A DNA stretch of 64,000 nt. Source: Dactylosporangium vinaceum. GTDB lineage: Bacteria > Actinomycetota > Actinomycetes > Mycobacteriales > Micromonosporaceae. A program made the translations under genes and the position numbers. The stretch is from assembly GCF_019904175.1 (NCBI RefSeq), contig NZ_CP061913.1, forward strand, positions 6,448,001 through 6,512,000. The letters run 5' to 3'. Positions 23,557 through 32,437 of this stretch are shown here, piece after piece. How positions within the stretch are numbered: position 1 is the stretch's first letter; every line of letters starts with the position of its first letter. Below the pieces are notes generated by a model, which had not been told where the DNA came from, ran no database searches, and saw only the letters and a list, made by a program, of their open reading frames with translations.

Positions 23557-25020
23557 TTGACCGAGCATCCGAGCACGCAATTCGCGCGACCGGTCGAGGC
23601 GTCGCCACCGGCCCCGGGCGCGGACGGCAGCCGGTCGCGAATCGCGCTGCTGCTCATTGTCTGCGCGCAGTTCCTCATCATTCTCGACTCGTCGATCGTG
23701 ACCGTCGCGCTGCCGAACATCCAGCACTCGCTGCACTTCAGCGCGGTCGGGGTGCAGGGCGTGGTGACCGCGTACAACGTGGCGTTCGCCGGTGCGCTGA
23801 TCCTGGGCGGCCGGGTCGGCGACATGGTCGGCCGGCGCCGGATGTTCTGGATCGGCATGGTCACCTTCGCGCTCACGTCGCTGCTGTGCGGGCTCGCCGT
23901 CAACGCGACGATGCTGATCGTGGCCCGGGCCCTGCAGGGCTTCTCGGCCGCGGTCATCGCGCCGACCGCCCTGGCCCTGCTGACCACCACGTTCCCCGAG
24001 GGTCCTGTGCGCAACAGGGCGATGAGCACGTTCAGCGTCGCCACCGTGCTGGGCTTCGTCGGCGGCCTGGTGCTCAGCGGCCCGCTCGTGGACTGGCCGG
24101 GCTGGCCGAGCGTGTTCTACGTGGCGGTGCCGGTCGGGCTCGTCGTCGCCGCCCTGGCGCCGCGGTACGTCAACCCGGTGCCGGCCCGCCGCAGCCGCGT
24201 CGACGTCCTGGGGGCGGTCCTGGTGACGGCGGCCGTCGCGGTCATCGTCATCGCGCCGGGCCAGGGCGCCACCCACGGCTGGACCTCGGCCCGCTTCCTG
24301 CTGACCCTCGCCGCGGGCCTGGTCCTGCTGGGCGCGTTCGTGCTCGTCGAGACCCGGGCCGCCGAGCCGCTGGTCCGGCTCGGGTTCTTCCGGGTGCGCA
24401 CGGTGCGGGCGGCCAACGCGGTGACCCTCATCGGCGGCGCGATGAACGGCGCCGGCTACCTGCTGCTGACGCTCTACCTGCAGGAGGTCCTGCACTACAC
24501 GCCGATCCAGGCCGGTCTCGCGGTCGCGCCGACAGGGGTGGCCAACGTGCTGCTCGGGCGGGTCGCCGGGAAGCTCGTCACCCGGTTCGGGGTGCGCACC
24601 ATGATGACCGTGGCCACCGCGGTCGGCGCGCTCAGCATCGCCGCCCTGGCACTCTCGCTGCGGCCGCACCAGAGCTACGGGGTGCTCGTGGTGCCGATCG
24701 TGCTCATGGGCATGTGCTTCCTGATGACGACGGTCAGCGCCACGATCGGCGCCGTGGCCGGGGTCAGCAACGCCGAGCAGGGCCTGGCCGGCGGGCTTCG
24801 CCAGACCTCGCTGCAGCTCGGCATCGCGCTCGGCGTGGCCGCATTCGTCTCGGTCGCGGCCAGCCGCACCGCGTCGGTCTCCGGCGGCGCCCATCCGATG
24901 GCCGCGGACGCCGCACTGGTCTCGGGCTTCCAGGTCGGGCTGCTCGCGCTCGCCGCGTTCGCGCTGCTGGCCGCGCTCATCGCGTGGGCCGGCTTCCGCC
25001 CGGCCCGCTCGCGGGTTTAG
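23557..25020 (+). CDS. MFS exporter, DHA2 (14-TM) family
   Basis: 487 residues, EmrB/QacA type drug:H+ antiporter. LIVCAQFLIILDSSIVTVAL is TM1 with motif D1 (LDxTIVNVALP-like), GRVGDMVGRRRMFW is motif A, and hydrophobic segments fit 14 helices. TTG at 23557 is the apparent start, after a GGCAGGTGACC site; no ATG or GTG lies in frame nearby with family support. It stands between metK and the SARP gene inside the cluster and probably exports the product or gives self-resistance. A strong terminator follows at 25031. Confidence 0.88.
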   Translation: MTEHPSTQFARPVEASPPAPGADGSRSRIALLLIVCAQFLIILDSSIVTVALPNIQHSLHFSAVGVQGVVTAYNVAFAGALILGGRVGDMVGRRRMFWIGMVTFALTSLLCGLAVNATMLIVARALQGFSAAVIAPTALALLTTTFPEGPVRNRAMSTFSVATVLGFVGGLVLSGPLVDWPGWPSVFYVAVPVGLVVAALAPRYVNPVPARRSRVDVLGAVLVTAAVAVIVIAPGQGATHGWTSARFLLTLAAGLVLLGAFVLVETRAAEPLVRLGFFRVRTVRAANAVTLIGGAMNGAGYLLLTLYLQEVLHYTPIQAGLAVAPTGVANVLLGRVAGKLVTRFGVRTMMTVATAVGALSIAALALSLRPHQSYGVLVVPIVLMGMCFLMTTVSATIGAVAGVSNAEQGLAGGLRQTSLQLGIALGVAAFVSVAASRTASVSGGAHPMAADAALVSGFQVGLLALAAFALLAALIAWAGFRPARSRV

Positions 25021-25030
25021 GACATTGCCC

Positions 25031-25074
25031 GCGCGGTCGCCGGCAAATTGCCGATGAATAGCCGGCGACCGCGC
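25031..25074 (+). terminator. Strong intrinsic hairpin after the exporter
   Basis: GCGCGGTCGCCGGC (25031..25044) and GCCGGCGACCGCGC (25061..25074) are perfect 14-bp arms around a 16-base AT-rich loop, 11 bp after the exporter stop. An A-rich stretch AAACAATTGG follows, not a T-run. The remaining gap to the SARP gene (25075..25356) is AT-richer than its surroundings and holds a dyad at 25194 but no gene that I can support. Confidence 0.75.
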
Positions 25075-25193
25075 AAACAATTGGTCATCGTGATCTGAAA
25101 TTTTGCCCGCGTGATGAGTTTCGCATCGGGCCGGCCCCTCGATCACCGAGCGCATCCACGGAATTGCGCTACGATGACTTTATTGATGTCGTT

Positions 25194-25208
25194 CAATGTT
25201 GAGCATTG
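25194..25208. promoter_or_regulatory. Inverted repeat ahead of the SARP gene
   Basis: CAATG-TTGAG-CATTG is a perfect 5-bp dyad about 150 bp upstream of the SARP start, in the AT-rich upstream region. It shares CAATGTTG with the cupin/metK dyad. It may bind a regulator or form part of the SARP promoter. Confidence 0.35.
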
Positions 25209-25356
25209 TCGCGACTATCAACCGGCGAGTTCCGCTGTACGGTTTCGCCGGAGGGGCCGAAACGTGAGGGCTGATGCCGATGTTGACACACGACCACGCC
25301 TCCAGACATGACACGACCGGGGCGCGCGGAGGACCCCGGTCCGCCGGAGCGCCGAG

Positions 25357-27177
25357 ATGAGCGACGCCCGATTCGCCATTCTCGGCCCGCTCGAAGTCAG
25401 CGCCGCCGCGATCACCTCGCCCAAGCAGCGCGTCGTGCTGGCCACCCTGCTGCTCAGCGCCAACCAGGTCGTCGACGTGGACGACCTCATCGAGCGGGTG
25501 TGGGAGGACGACGAGGGCCCGCACCGGCGGCGCAGCGCCCTGCAGGTGCACGTCGCCCGGCTGCGCAAGACCCTCGAAGTGGCCGGCACGGGCGCCGCGA
25601 TCTGCACGCACGCCCACGGCTACGAGATCGAGATGCCCGACGACCAACTGGACCTGACCCGGTTCGCCGCGCTGCGCCACCGGGCCGGGCGCGCCCGCGA
25701 CGCCGGCGAGCCCGGCGAGGAGTCCGCGCTGCTGCAGGAGGCCCTGGCGCTCTGGCGGGGCCGGCCGCTGCTGGACGTCGAGTCGGAGTCGCTGCGCCGT
25801 GACCACATGCCGTGGCTCAACGAGCAGTGGCTGGGCACCGTGGAGCGCCACATCGACCTGGAGCTGCAGCTGGGCCGGGCCCAGGAGGTGATCCCGGCCA
25901 TCCGCGCGGCCATCGCCGGGCACCCGCTGCGCGAAAGCCTCTGGTGCCAGCTGATGCTCGCCTGCCACCAGTGCGGGCGGCGGGTCGAGGCGGTGGACGC
26001 GTACCACAGCCTCCGCCAGACCCTGTCCGACCAGCTCGGCGTCGCCCCCGGCGCCCGGGCCGCCGCCATCTTCCAGCGCATCCTGCAGGACCAGGGCCCG
26101 CCCCGCACCACCGCCACCGTCACCGCGCCGCCCCCACCCGTACCCGCACCCGCGCACCGCTGGTCGATGGTGTGCCAGCTGCCACCGGACCGCCCCGACT
26201 TCGCCGGCCGCACGGCCGCGCTGGAGCACCTCGAGGGCGTCCTCACCGGCGGCGGCATGCCCGTCGCCATGGTGCTGGGGCTCCCCGGCGTCGGCAAGAC
26301 CGCCCTGGCCGTCCACCTCGCGCACCGGCTGCGCCACCATTTCCCGGACGGCCAGTGGTACGTCGGGCTCACCAACGACCAGTGCCGCACCCGCGAACTG
26401 CGCACCGTCCTGGGCGAGCTGATCCGGGCCTCGGGCGCCGACACCGACGGCGGCTGCGACACCATCGAGTCGATGGCCGCCTTCCTGCGCGGCCGGCTGG
26501 CCGACCGCCGGGTGCTGCTGCTGCTCGACGACGCCGTGGACGCGGACCAGGTGAGCCACCTGCTGCCGGGCACCTCCGGCAGCGCCGTCCTGCTGACGAG
26601 CCGCTTCTACCAGCCGACGCTCGTGGCCCGGCACTCGGCGGTGCCCTATCGCCTGGACGAGCTCGGCACCGACGAGTCCCTCACCCTGCTGGCCCGCCTC
26701 CTCGGGGCCGGACGCGTCGAGGCCGAGCCCGACGCCGCCGCCGACCTCGTGCACCTGTGCGGCCACCTCCCGCTGGCGTTGCAGCTGGCGGCGGCGGCCC
26801 TGCTCTACCGCCCGCACCGCCAGATCGCCGACTACGTGGCCGAGCTGCGCAGCGGCAACCGCCTGAGCGAGCTGTCGGCCGGCCACGGCCGCCGCACCGC
26901 GCTGCGCCACGCCTTCGACGGCTCCTACGCCTCCCTGTCGACCCGGGCCCGCCGCCTCTTCCGCCACCTGGGCGCCGCCCACGCCGAGTTCACCGGCTCC
27001 GCCCCGGCCGTGCAGCCGGACATGGCCGACGCCCTGGACGAGCTCGTGGCCGCGCACCTGGTGGAGGAGCACAAACCCGGCCGCTTCCGGGTGCCCAAGC
27101 TGCTGCACCTCTACGCGGCCGAGCGGGCGGCGGAGACCACCCAGCCGCGGTTCTCGCTGGTGCCGCGCACGGTGTAG
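25357..27177 (+). CDS. SARP-family activator with NB-ARC ATPase domain
   Basis: 606 residues, AfsR/DnrI-like pathway activator. The OmpR-type winged HTH lies at about 5-95 (FAILGPLEVSA, then ALQVHVARLRKTLE), the bacterial transcriptional activation domain at about 100-245 (WLGTVERHIDLELQLGRAQE), and a STAND/NB-ARC ATPase from about 285, with Walker A GLPGVGKT (Lys about 314) and Walker B VLLLLDDA. The protein ends after the ATPase and winged-helix part and lacks the TPR tail of AfsR. SARPs bind 11-bp-spaced heptamer repeats and recruit RNA polymerase to cluster promoters. Its position in the middle of the cluster makes it the likely switch. Confidence 0.92.
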   Translation: MSDARFAILGPLEVSAAAITSPKQRVVLATLLLSANQVVDVDDLIERVWEDDEGPHRRRSALQVHVARLRKTLEVAGTGAAICTHAHGYEIEMPDDQLDLTRFAALRHRAGRARDAGEPGEESALLQEALALWRGRPLLDVESESLRRDHMPWLNEQWLGTVERHIDLELQLGRAQEVIPAIRAAIAGHPLRESLWCQLMLACHQCGRRVEAVDAYHSLRQTLSDQLGVAPGARAAAIFQRILQDQGPPRTTATVTAPPPPVPAPAHRWSMVCQLPPDRPDFAGRTAALEHLEGVLTGGGMPVAMVLGLPGVGKTALAVHLAHRLRHHFPDGQWYVGLTNDQCRTRELRTVLGELIRASGADTDGGCDTIESMAAFLRGRLADRRVLLLLDDAVDADQVSHLLPGTSGSAVLLTSRFYQPTLVARHSAVPYRLDELGTDESLTLLARLLGAGRVEAEPDAAADLVHLCGHLPLALQLAAAALLYRPHRQIADYVAELRSGNRLSELSAGHGRRTALRHAFDGSYASLSTRARRLFRHLGAAHAEFTGSAPAVQPDMADALDELVAAHLVEEHKPGRFRVPKLLHLYAAERAAETTQPRFSLVPRTV

Positions 27178-27210
27178 CCGTTGCGGGGGTTGCCGCTCAG
27201 GCGGGGCGCC

Positions 27211-27239
27211 GCGGGGCTCGGGCGATGCCCGGGCCCCGC
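27211..27239. terminator. Hairpin between SARP and methyltransferase genes
   Basis: GCGGGGCTCGGGC (27211..27223) pairs with GCCCGGGCCCCGC (27227..27239) with one mismatch around a 3-base loop, in the 81-bp space between the convergent SARP and O-methyltransferase stops. It likely ends transcription in both directions. Confidence 0.6.
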
Positions 27240-27258
27240 AGCACGCTGCGCTCGGCGC

Positions 27259-28269
27259 TCAGGCGTGGGCCGGGGCGGCGATCAGCAGGCTCGTCTCCAG
27301 CGCGAGCGGGTGGACCGCCTCCAGGTGCAGGCCGGCGGCGGCCAGGAGTGAGCGGTAGCCGGGCAGGGTCCGTTCGCGGCCGCCGGCCACGACCATGAGG
27401 TGGACGTCCCACAGGACCGGGAGGAGTTGCTCGTCGGCCTCCGGGATGACGCGCTCCACCACCAGGAGGCGCGCGTGCGGGAGCATTGCGCGGCGGCACG
27501 TGTCGAGGAGCTGCACGCAGTGCTCGTCGTCCCAGTCCTGCAGGACGCGCGAGAGCACGTAGGCGTCGGCGCCCGGGGGCACTGCCGCGAACACGTCCCC
27601 GGCCCGAGCCTCGTGGCGGCCCCGGCCCAGTTCGCGGGTGAGCAGCGCGTCGGCCAGGGGGACCACGTGGGGCTGGTCGACGACGGTGCCGTACAGATGC
27701 GGGTGGGTGCGGAGGATCGTGGCCAGCAGCGCCCCGTTGCCCCCGGCCACGTCGATGACCCGCGCGCAGCTTGCGAAGTCGAAGGCGGTGGCCACGTCGG
27801 CGAAGAACAGGTTGCCGGCGCTCATCGCGCCCTGGAAGCGGGTGGCGGCGGCCGGCTCGGCGCGCAGATAGTCGCCGAGCGGGCGGCCGTGGGCGTAGGT
27901 GAAGCCGGGCTCGCCGGTGAGGACCGTCGACGGGAGGGCCTCCCAGGCCCGGGCGAACTCCTCGCTGTAGACCCGGCACAGGGCGTTCATCGAGCCGGGG
28001 ACGTCGGTGCGCAGCAGCCGGCCGGCGGGGGTCAGGTGGTAGCCGTCCCCGTCCTGCGTGACCAGGCCGATCGCGGCCAGCAGGCGCAGCAGGCGGCCCA
28101 GGCGGTCCGGGTCGGCGCCCAGGCGGATCGTCAGCGCCTTCAAGGTGGCCGCGCCGGCGCCTATCGCGTCCGGCAGGCCGAGGGTGACGGCGGCGTGCAT
28201 GGCCTGGGCCCGCCACCAGCCCGTCGCCACGTCGATGACCTGGCGGGCCGCGCGCTCCGAGGCCGTCAT
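27259..28269 (-). CDS. O-methyltransferase (2), Methyltransf_2 family
   Basis: 336 residues. The N-terminal dimerisation and wHTH part (MHAAVTLGLPDAIGAGAATL, LLRLLAAIGLVTQDGDGYHL) precedes a SAM fold with VIDVAGGNGALLATIL, the acidic loop TVVDQPHVV, GDVFAAVPPGADAYVLSRVL and the DWDDEHCVQLL segment typical of plant-type and polyketide O-methyltransferases; a His/Glu catalytic pair is expected in DWDDEH and VVERVIP. ATG overlaps the ligase stop as ATGA. It is the last gene of the 3,4-AHBA operon and probably methylates a phenol or carboxylate of the product. Confidence 0.9.
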   Translation of the reverse strand: MTASERAARQVIDVATGWWRAQAMHAAVTLGLPDAIGAGAATLKALTIRLGADPDRLGRLLRLLAAIGLVTQDGDGYHLTPAGRLLRTDVPGSMNALCRVYSEEFARAWEALPSTVLTGEPGFTYAHGRPLGDYLRAEPAAATRFQGAMSAGNLFFADVATAFDFASCARVIDVAGGNGALLATILRTHPHLYGTVVDQPHVVPLADALLTRELGRGRHEARAGDVFAAVPPGADAYVLSRVLQDWDDEHCVQLLDTCRRAMLPHARLLVVERVIPEADEQLLPVLWDVHLMVVAGGRERTLPGYRSLLAAAGLHLEAVHPLALETSLLIAAPAHA

Positions 28270-29954
28270 GCGCCGGCCTCGTGCAGCAGGGTCCGGTGCC
28301 TGTCGCGCAGTTCGCGTTTGAGGACCTTGCCGGTCACGCCGACCGGGAGGTCCTCGCGGCCCGCGGCCACCAGCACGCGGCGCAGGACGGCGAGTCCGTT
28401 GTCGCGCAGTGCGGCGTTGCAGCGCTCCAGCAGTACAGCCGCGTCCGGGGCTTTGGCAGTCTGCACGCCGGCGCGGAACAGCACGATCGCGATCGGGGCG
28501 CAGAAGCCGGGGTTGTCGGGGTCGTCGGTGGCGATGACGGCGGTGTCCAGGGCGCCCGTCTCGTTGAGGACGATCTCCTCGATGGGCAGGCTGTACACCG
28601 GGCCGTGCACCGAGGGGATGACGTCGGGGATGCGGTCGAGGTGGAACCAGTTGCCCTCGGCGTCGCGGCGGGCGACGTCGCCGGTCAGGAAGTAGCCGTT
28701 GAGCATCGAGCGCTGGGTGAGGGCCGGGTCGTCCCAGTAGCCGGGGGTCACGCTCGGGGTCCGCACGCCGAGCAGGCCGGCCTCGCCCGGGCCCGCCTCG
28801 GAGCCGTCCGGGCGCAGCGCCGCGGCCTTGCGCACGACGCCGACGGGCCTGCCGATCCGCCGGCCGTACGCGCTGCTCTCCGGCGTATGCGCCTGCCGGA
28901 ACAGGACCATGCCCATCTCCGAGGAGCCGAGGCCGTCGAGGTATCGGCTGCCGGGGACCGGGCCGTTGCGGCCCGGGCGCTGCCCGAGGGCGATCAGCGG
29001 GCGGATGTGCCGCTCGTGGGAGGCGTCGCCCATGCCGTTCCAGGTGTGCACGCCCTGGGCCGCGGCGGGCTCGATGCCGGCCGGGTCGACCTCGGCCAGG
29101 GTCAGCGGGAAGCCGAGCACGATCGTCGGGCGGAAGGCGTTGACCGCGCGGGCCACCCCCGCGCCGTCGGGCTCGTCGAGGACCATCGTGGGCAGGCCGA
29201 GCATGATAGCCAGGCTCAGGTAGCTGATGCCGGCCGAGTGGCTGTGCGGCAGCGCCGAGAGCAGCCGGTCCGAGCGCAGCGACGGGTAGTTGAGCAGCCG
29301 CTCGCGCTTGCCGACGAAGAACGAGCCGTGCGCGAAGACCGGCGCCTTCGGGCGGCCGGTGGTGCCCGACGAGTGGGAGATCATCACCAGCTCGTCCGGG
29401 CCGTGGCGGTAGGGGAATCCGGCCAGCGGGCCCCGCGGCGCCGGCAGCGCCTTGTCCAGCTCCTGGATGTTGGCGGTCGGCAGCTCGGCCGCGCCGGACG
29501 CGGCCCAGGCGTCGGTGACCCGCTCGAGGCCGTCACCGTCGCCGACCACGAGCGCGCACTGGGTCCGCTGGAAGTAGTCGGCCGCCGTGGGCGCGGCCAT
29601 CCGCGGGTTGCAGTGCACGGCGGCGGCGCCCAGGCCGGTGACGGCGATGTGGTGGACGAGCCCGAGCAGACCGTTGCGGGTGTACACGCCCACCCGGGCG
29701 GTGCTGTCGACACCCTGGTCGCGGTACCAGGCCGCGAGCCGCAGCGCCCGGTCGCGCAGGTCGTCGAGGGACAGGCCGGGCACCTCGCGGGTGTCCCAGT
29801 CGGGCGCCGTCACGTCCGGGTGGAAGATCAGCGGGCGGGACCGGTCGTCGGCGACGTCGTAGGCGTGCCAGAAGAAGTTCCCGGCGCCGAGCTCGTCGCG
29901 CAGGAACAGCCGCATCCGCTGCGCTATCGATCGGTGCGTGCCGAGGAGGTACAC
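28266..29954 (-). CDS. AMP-dependent synthetase/ligase (2)
   Basis: 562 residues, ANL superfamily. The P-loop core A3 is ISHSSGTTGRPKAP (about residue 190), A5-like YLDGLGSSEMGMVLF, A7 FLTGDVARRDAEG with A8 HLDRIPDVI, and the A10 lysine in GVTGKVLKREL. There is no carrier-protein or condensation domain. The N-terminal 100 residues are longer than in typical acyl-CoA ligases. GTG at 29954 has AGGAG seven bases ahead, overlapping the stop of ligase 1. It activates a carboxylate as AMP ester, then transfers it to CoA, an amine or an alcohol. In this operon either 3,4-AHBA or its partner acid may be the substrate. Confidence 0.87.
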   Translation of the reverse strand: MYLLGTHRSIAQRMRLFLRDELGAGNFFWHAYDVADDRSRPLIFHPDVTAPDWDTREVPGLSLDDLRDRALRLAAWYRDQGVDSTARVGVYTRNGLLGLVHHIAVTGLGAAAVHCNPRMAAPTAADYFQRTQCALVVGDGDGLERVTDAWAASGAAELPTANIQELDKALPAPRGPLAGFPYRHGPDELVMISHSSGTTGRPKAPVFAHGSFFVGKRERLLNYPSLRSDRLLSALPHSHSAGISYLSLAIMLGLPTMVLDEPDGAGVARAVNAFRPTIVLGFPLTLAEVDPAGIEPAAAQGVHTWNGMGDASHERHIRPLIALGQRPGRNGPVPGSRYLDGLGSSEMGMVLFRQAHTPESSAYGRRIGRPVGVVRKAAALRPDGSEAGPGEAGLLGVRTPSVTPGYWDDPALTQRSMLNGYFLTGDVARRDAEGNWFHLDRIPDVIPSVHGPVYSLPIEEIVLNETGALDTAVIATDDPDNPGFCAPIAIVLFRAGVQTAKAPDAAVLLERCNAALRDNGLAVLRRVLVAAGREDLPVGVTGKVLKRELRDRHRTLLHEAGA

Positions 29955-29964
29955 AGGAAGGCTC

Positions 29965-31299
29965 CTATTCGGTCGTGATGTACTCGCGCAGCCCGGCCCG
30001 GTTGCGCAGCAGCTTGCCCCCGGCCGTGCGGGGCAGCTCGGGCGTGAGGTGGTAGCGGTCCGGCAGCGTCGCCGGGCCGAGCACCTGCCGGCACCACTCG
30101 GCCAGCTCGTGCGGGTTGATGTGCGGTGACGCGGCGACGTACGCCTCAATGTCCTCGCCGTCGAGCACGACCGCGTCGACGACGGCCCGGTGCGCGCGCA
30201 GCGCCCGCTCCACCGCGAACAGGTCGACGTCGGGGCGGCGGGCCGCGCCGGTCGCCGCCCGGCCGCGCAGCCGCAGCACGCCGGTGTCGGGGTCCGCGGC
30301 GACCAGGTCGTGGGTCGGCAGCCAGCCGCCGAAGCCGACCTGCGGGTCGAAGGGGTACGGCGAGCGCGGCGCGTAGACCTCCAGGGCCCCGCCGACGATC
30401 CGGGTCCGCACGCCGGGGACCGGGCGGCCCAGGAACGGCGGCCCGTGCTGGCCGGCCAGGTCGGTGGCGACGAGGCCGGTCTCCGAGGTGCCGTACGCCT
30501 GTCCGATGTGGACGCCGTAGCGCTCCGCGAAGGCGTGGTACGTCTCCGGCGGCAGCATCTCCCCGCCGCACAGCGCCAGCCGCAGCCGCGGGGCCGGGCG
30601 CGGCCGCTCGACGAGCGCGGCGAAGTCGCCGGGCGCGCCGATGACCGCGTCGACGTCCAGGGCCCGGGCCGGGCCGGCCGGCAGGACCAGCTCGGCGCCC
30701 GCCGCGAGCGCGTGCAGGATGCCGCAGACGAGGCCGTAGGAGTGGACGAACGACTCGAGCAGCAGCACCCGCTCCCCGGCCCGCGGCATCCCGGCCAGGG
30801 CCTGCAGCCGGTCCAGCTCGGCGATGAGCGACTCCGGGGTCCGGCCGACGAGCCGCGGCCGGCCGGTCGTCCCCGACGACAGCTGCAGCAGGCAGTCGCC
30901 GCTGCGGGCCGGCTCGCCGGCCGGGTCGCGCACCACCCGGACCTCCGCCTCGTCGACGAAGGCGCCGGGCGGGGCGGGCACGCCGATGGTGACCTGGAAC
31001 TCGGGCCGGCACGGGCGCAGCGGCGACCGGTCACCGGTCAGCGGCACCCACTGTTCGACGAGCACCACCTGGGCGCCCAGGGACCACAGCGCCAGCAGGG
31101 TCCACAGCAGCGTCAGGCTGCGCGGGCCCTTGAGCACGACCGTGCGGCCCGGGCCGAGGCCCTGGGCGCGCAGCACCCGGGCGAGCCACGCGACCTGCTC
31201 GCGCAGCTCGCCGTGGGTCGCCGGGCGCCGGCCCCGGGCCCATACCGCGTCGTCCGGTCCCCCGGCGAGCAGCTCCTCGCCCCACCACGACTCCGACAT
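29965..31299 (-). CDS. AMP-dependent synthetase/ligase (1)
   Basis: 444 residues, a compact member of the ANL superfamily. A3 is LQLSSGTTGRPRLVG (about residue 140), A5 is IGQAYGTSETGLVATDL, the hinge region is followed by LRLRGRA and the A10 lysine is in RTAGGKLLRNRAGL. Although short, both the large and the small C-terminal domain are there. Close kin are found as aryl-acid or beta-hydroxy-acid activating enzymes in secondary metabolism. ATG at 31299 has GGAG eight bases ahead, and it lies between the DHQS II gene and ligase 2. Two ligases in one operon suggest that two acids are activated, or one acid is activated and then coupled. Confidence 0.87.
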   Translation of the reverse strand: MSESWWGEELLAGGPDDAVWARGRRPATHGELREQVAWLARVLRAQGLGPGRTVVLKGPRSLTLLWTLLALWSLGAQVVLVEQWVPLTGDRSPLRPCRPEFQVTIGVPAPPGAFVDEAEVRVVRDPAGEPARSGDCLLQLSSGTTGRPRLVGRTPESLIAELDRLQALAGMPRAGERVLLLESFVHSYGLVCGILHALAAGAELVLPAGPARALDVDAVIGAPGDFAALVERPRPAPRLRLALCGGEMLPPETYHAFAERYGVHIGQAYGTSETGLVATDLAGQHGPPFLGRPVPGVRTRIVGGALEVYAPRSPYPFDPQVGFGGWLPTHDLVAADPDTGVLRLRGRAATGAARRPDVDLFAVERALRAHRAVVDAVVLDGEDIEAYVAASPHINPHELAEWCRQVLGPATLPDRYHLTPELPRTAGGKLLRNRAGLREYITTE

Positions 31300-31330
31300 G
31301 TCCGGGCTCCCTCGGGCAGTTGCGGACGGG

Positions 31331-32437
31331 CTACTTCTCCACGCAGAACTCGCCGACCGGCCAGCCGACGTGGCGCTGGTCGGTGGCGATGTACCCGAGC
31401 AGCTCGTCGCCGGGCTTAAGCTCGGTCACGTTGAGCACGGTGCCGCCCGGGCCGAGCACCCGCACGTGCCAGTCGTCCTGCACGATGAGCGTGACCTCGG
31501 CCCCGTCCTCGGCGGCGGCCCGGATCGTGAGCAGCGGGCGCGACTCGAGCTTGATGCGCCCGACGACGACGCGGCGGGTGCGGCCGTCGGCGCCGACCGC
31601 GAGGACGGTGCTGCCGGCCTTGAGCTCGCTGAGGTAGTTGGTGCGGTTGTCCTGGCCGACGACGTACGAGTGCAGGGCGCCCGCGTTGACCCGGAACGGG
31701 CGGGTCGGCATGTAGGGCAGCGGGTGCGTCTCGCTGGAGCACAGGATGAAGCCGTGCGAGTAGGAGCCGACGAGGATGCCCTCGTCCTTCTCGAAGTGCG
31801 TGCAGGTGTCGACGCAGACCCGATCGCCCAGGCCGCTGTGCTCGATCGCCGTCACGTGCAGCTTCTGCAGCGTCAGCGGGCTGGTCGTGGCCCGCATCGC
31901 CGCGACGAGGCGGAAGACGTCGTTGGCGTCGCGGGGCGCCAGGAGCACGCCCTCGGAGCCCTTCTCCAGCACGTCGATGATGATCCGGGCCTCGTCGAGC
32001 TCCTCGGCCCGGCAGATCAGCGTCCCCGGCGCCTTGTCGGCGGCGGCGATGACGATCTCCAGTGGGATCTTCGTCGGGTCCTTGAACTGCACGACCGTGT
32101 AGGGCAGGCGGGAGGCGGACTGGCAGGCCAGCGTCAGCGACGGGTCATCGGTCACGTTCACCACGGCGCCGCCGGTCTGGCCCTGCGGTCGCGGGCGGGA
32201 CAGCACCTCGGTGATGCCGCGCTCGTCGCCGACCTCCTCCAGCAGCACGTAGTCGCCGAGGTCGGCGACGTCGTCGTGCGGGCCGGCGAGGACCTTCAGG
32301 ACCGTCGGCGGCAGCGTGCGCAGCGTCTGCGGGCTGTCGTCGACGATGGCCTCGACGCCGGCGTGGATCGCGGCGTCCACAATGGACTCGCGCTGCTCGT
32401 CGGGGACGGTGCGCAGGTCGATCCAGGCGAACTTCAT
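31331..32437 (-). CDS. 3-Dehydroquinate synthase II-type enzyme, GriH-like
   Basis: 368 residues of the DHQS II family, unrelated to ordinary AroB. MKFAWIDLRTVPDEQRESIV opens the protein; KIPLEIVIAAADK, GSEGVLLAPRDANDVFRLVA, TCTHFEKDEGILVGSYSHGF and ETHPLPYMPTRPFRVNAGAL are conserved blocks. In archaea the family makes 3-dehydroquinate from the C7 amino sugar; in Streptomyces GriH, paired with GriI, gives 3-amino-4-hydroxybenzoate instead. Because the immediate upstream gene is a GriI homologue and the organism should have the normal shikimate route, 3,4-AHBA formation is the preferred call. ATGA overlap with griI-like gene. Confidence 0.92.
   Translation of the reverse strand: MKFAWIDLRTVPDEQRESIVDAAIHAGVEAIVDDSPQTLRTLPPTVLKVLAGPHDDVADLGDYVLLEEVGDERGITEVLSRPRPQGQTGGAVVNVTDDPSLTLACQSASRLPYTVVQFKDPTKIPLEIVIAAADKAPGTLICRAEELDEARIIIDVLEKGSEGVLLAPRDANDVFRLVAAMRATTSPLTLQKLHVTAIEHSGLGDRVCVDTCTHFEKDEGILVGSYSHGFILCSSETHPLPYMPTRPFRVNAGALHSYVVGQDNRTNYLSELKAGSTVLAVGADGRTRRVVVGRIKLESRPLLTIRAAAEDGAEVTLIVQDDWHVRVLGPGGTVLNVTELKPGDELLGYIATDQRHVGWPVGEFCVEK

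Noticed and set aside
25111..25311. 66-codon frame ahead of the SARP gene
   Set aside because: Low-quality composition, no ribosome site and it overlaps the likely promoter dyad.
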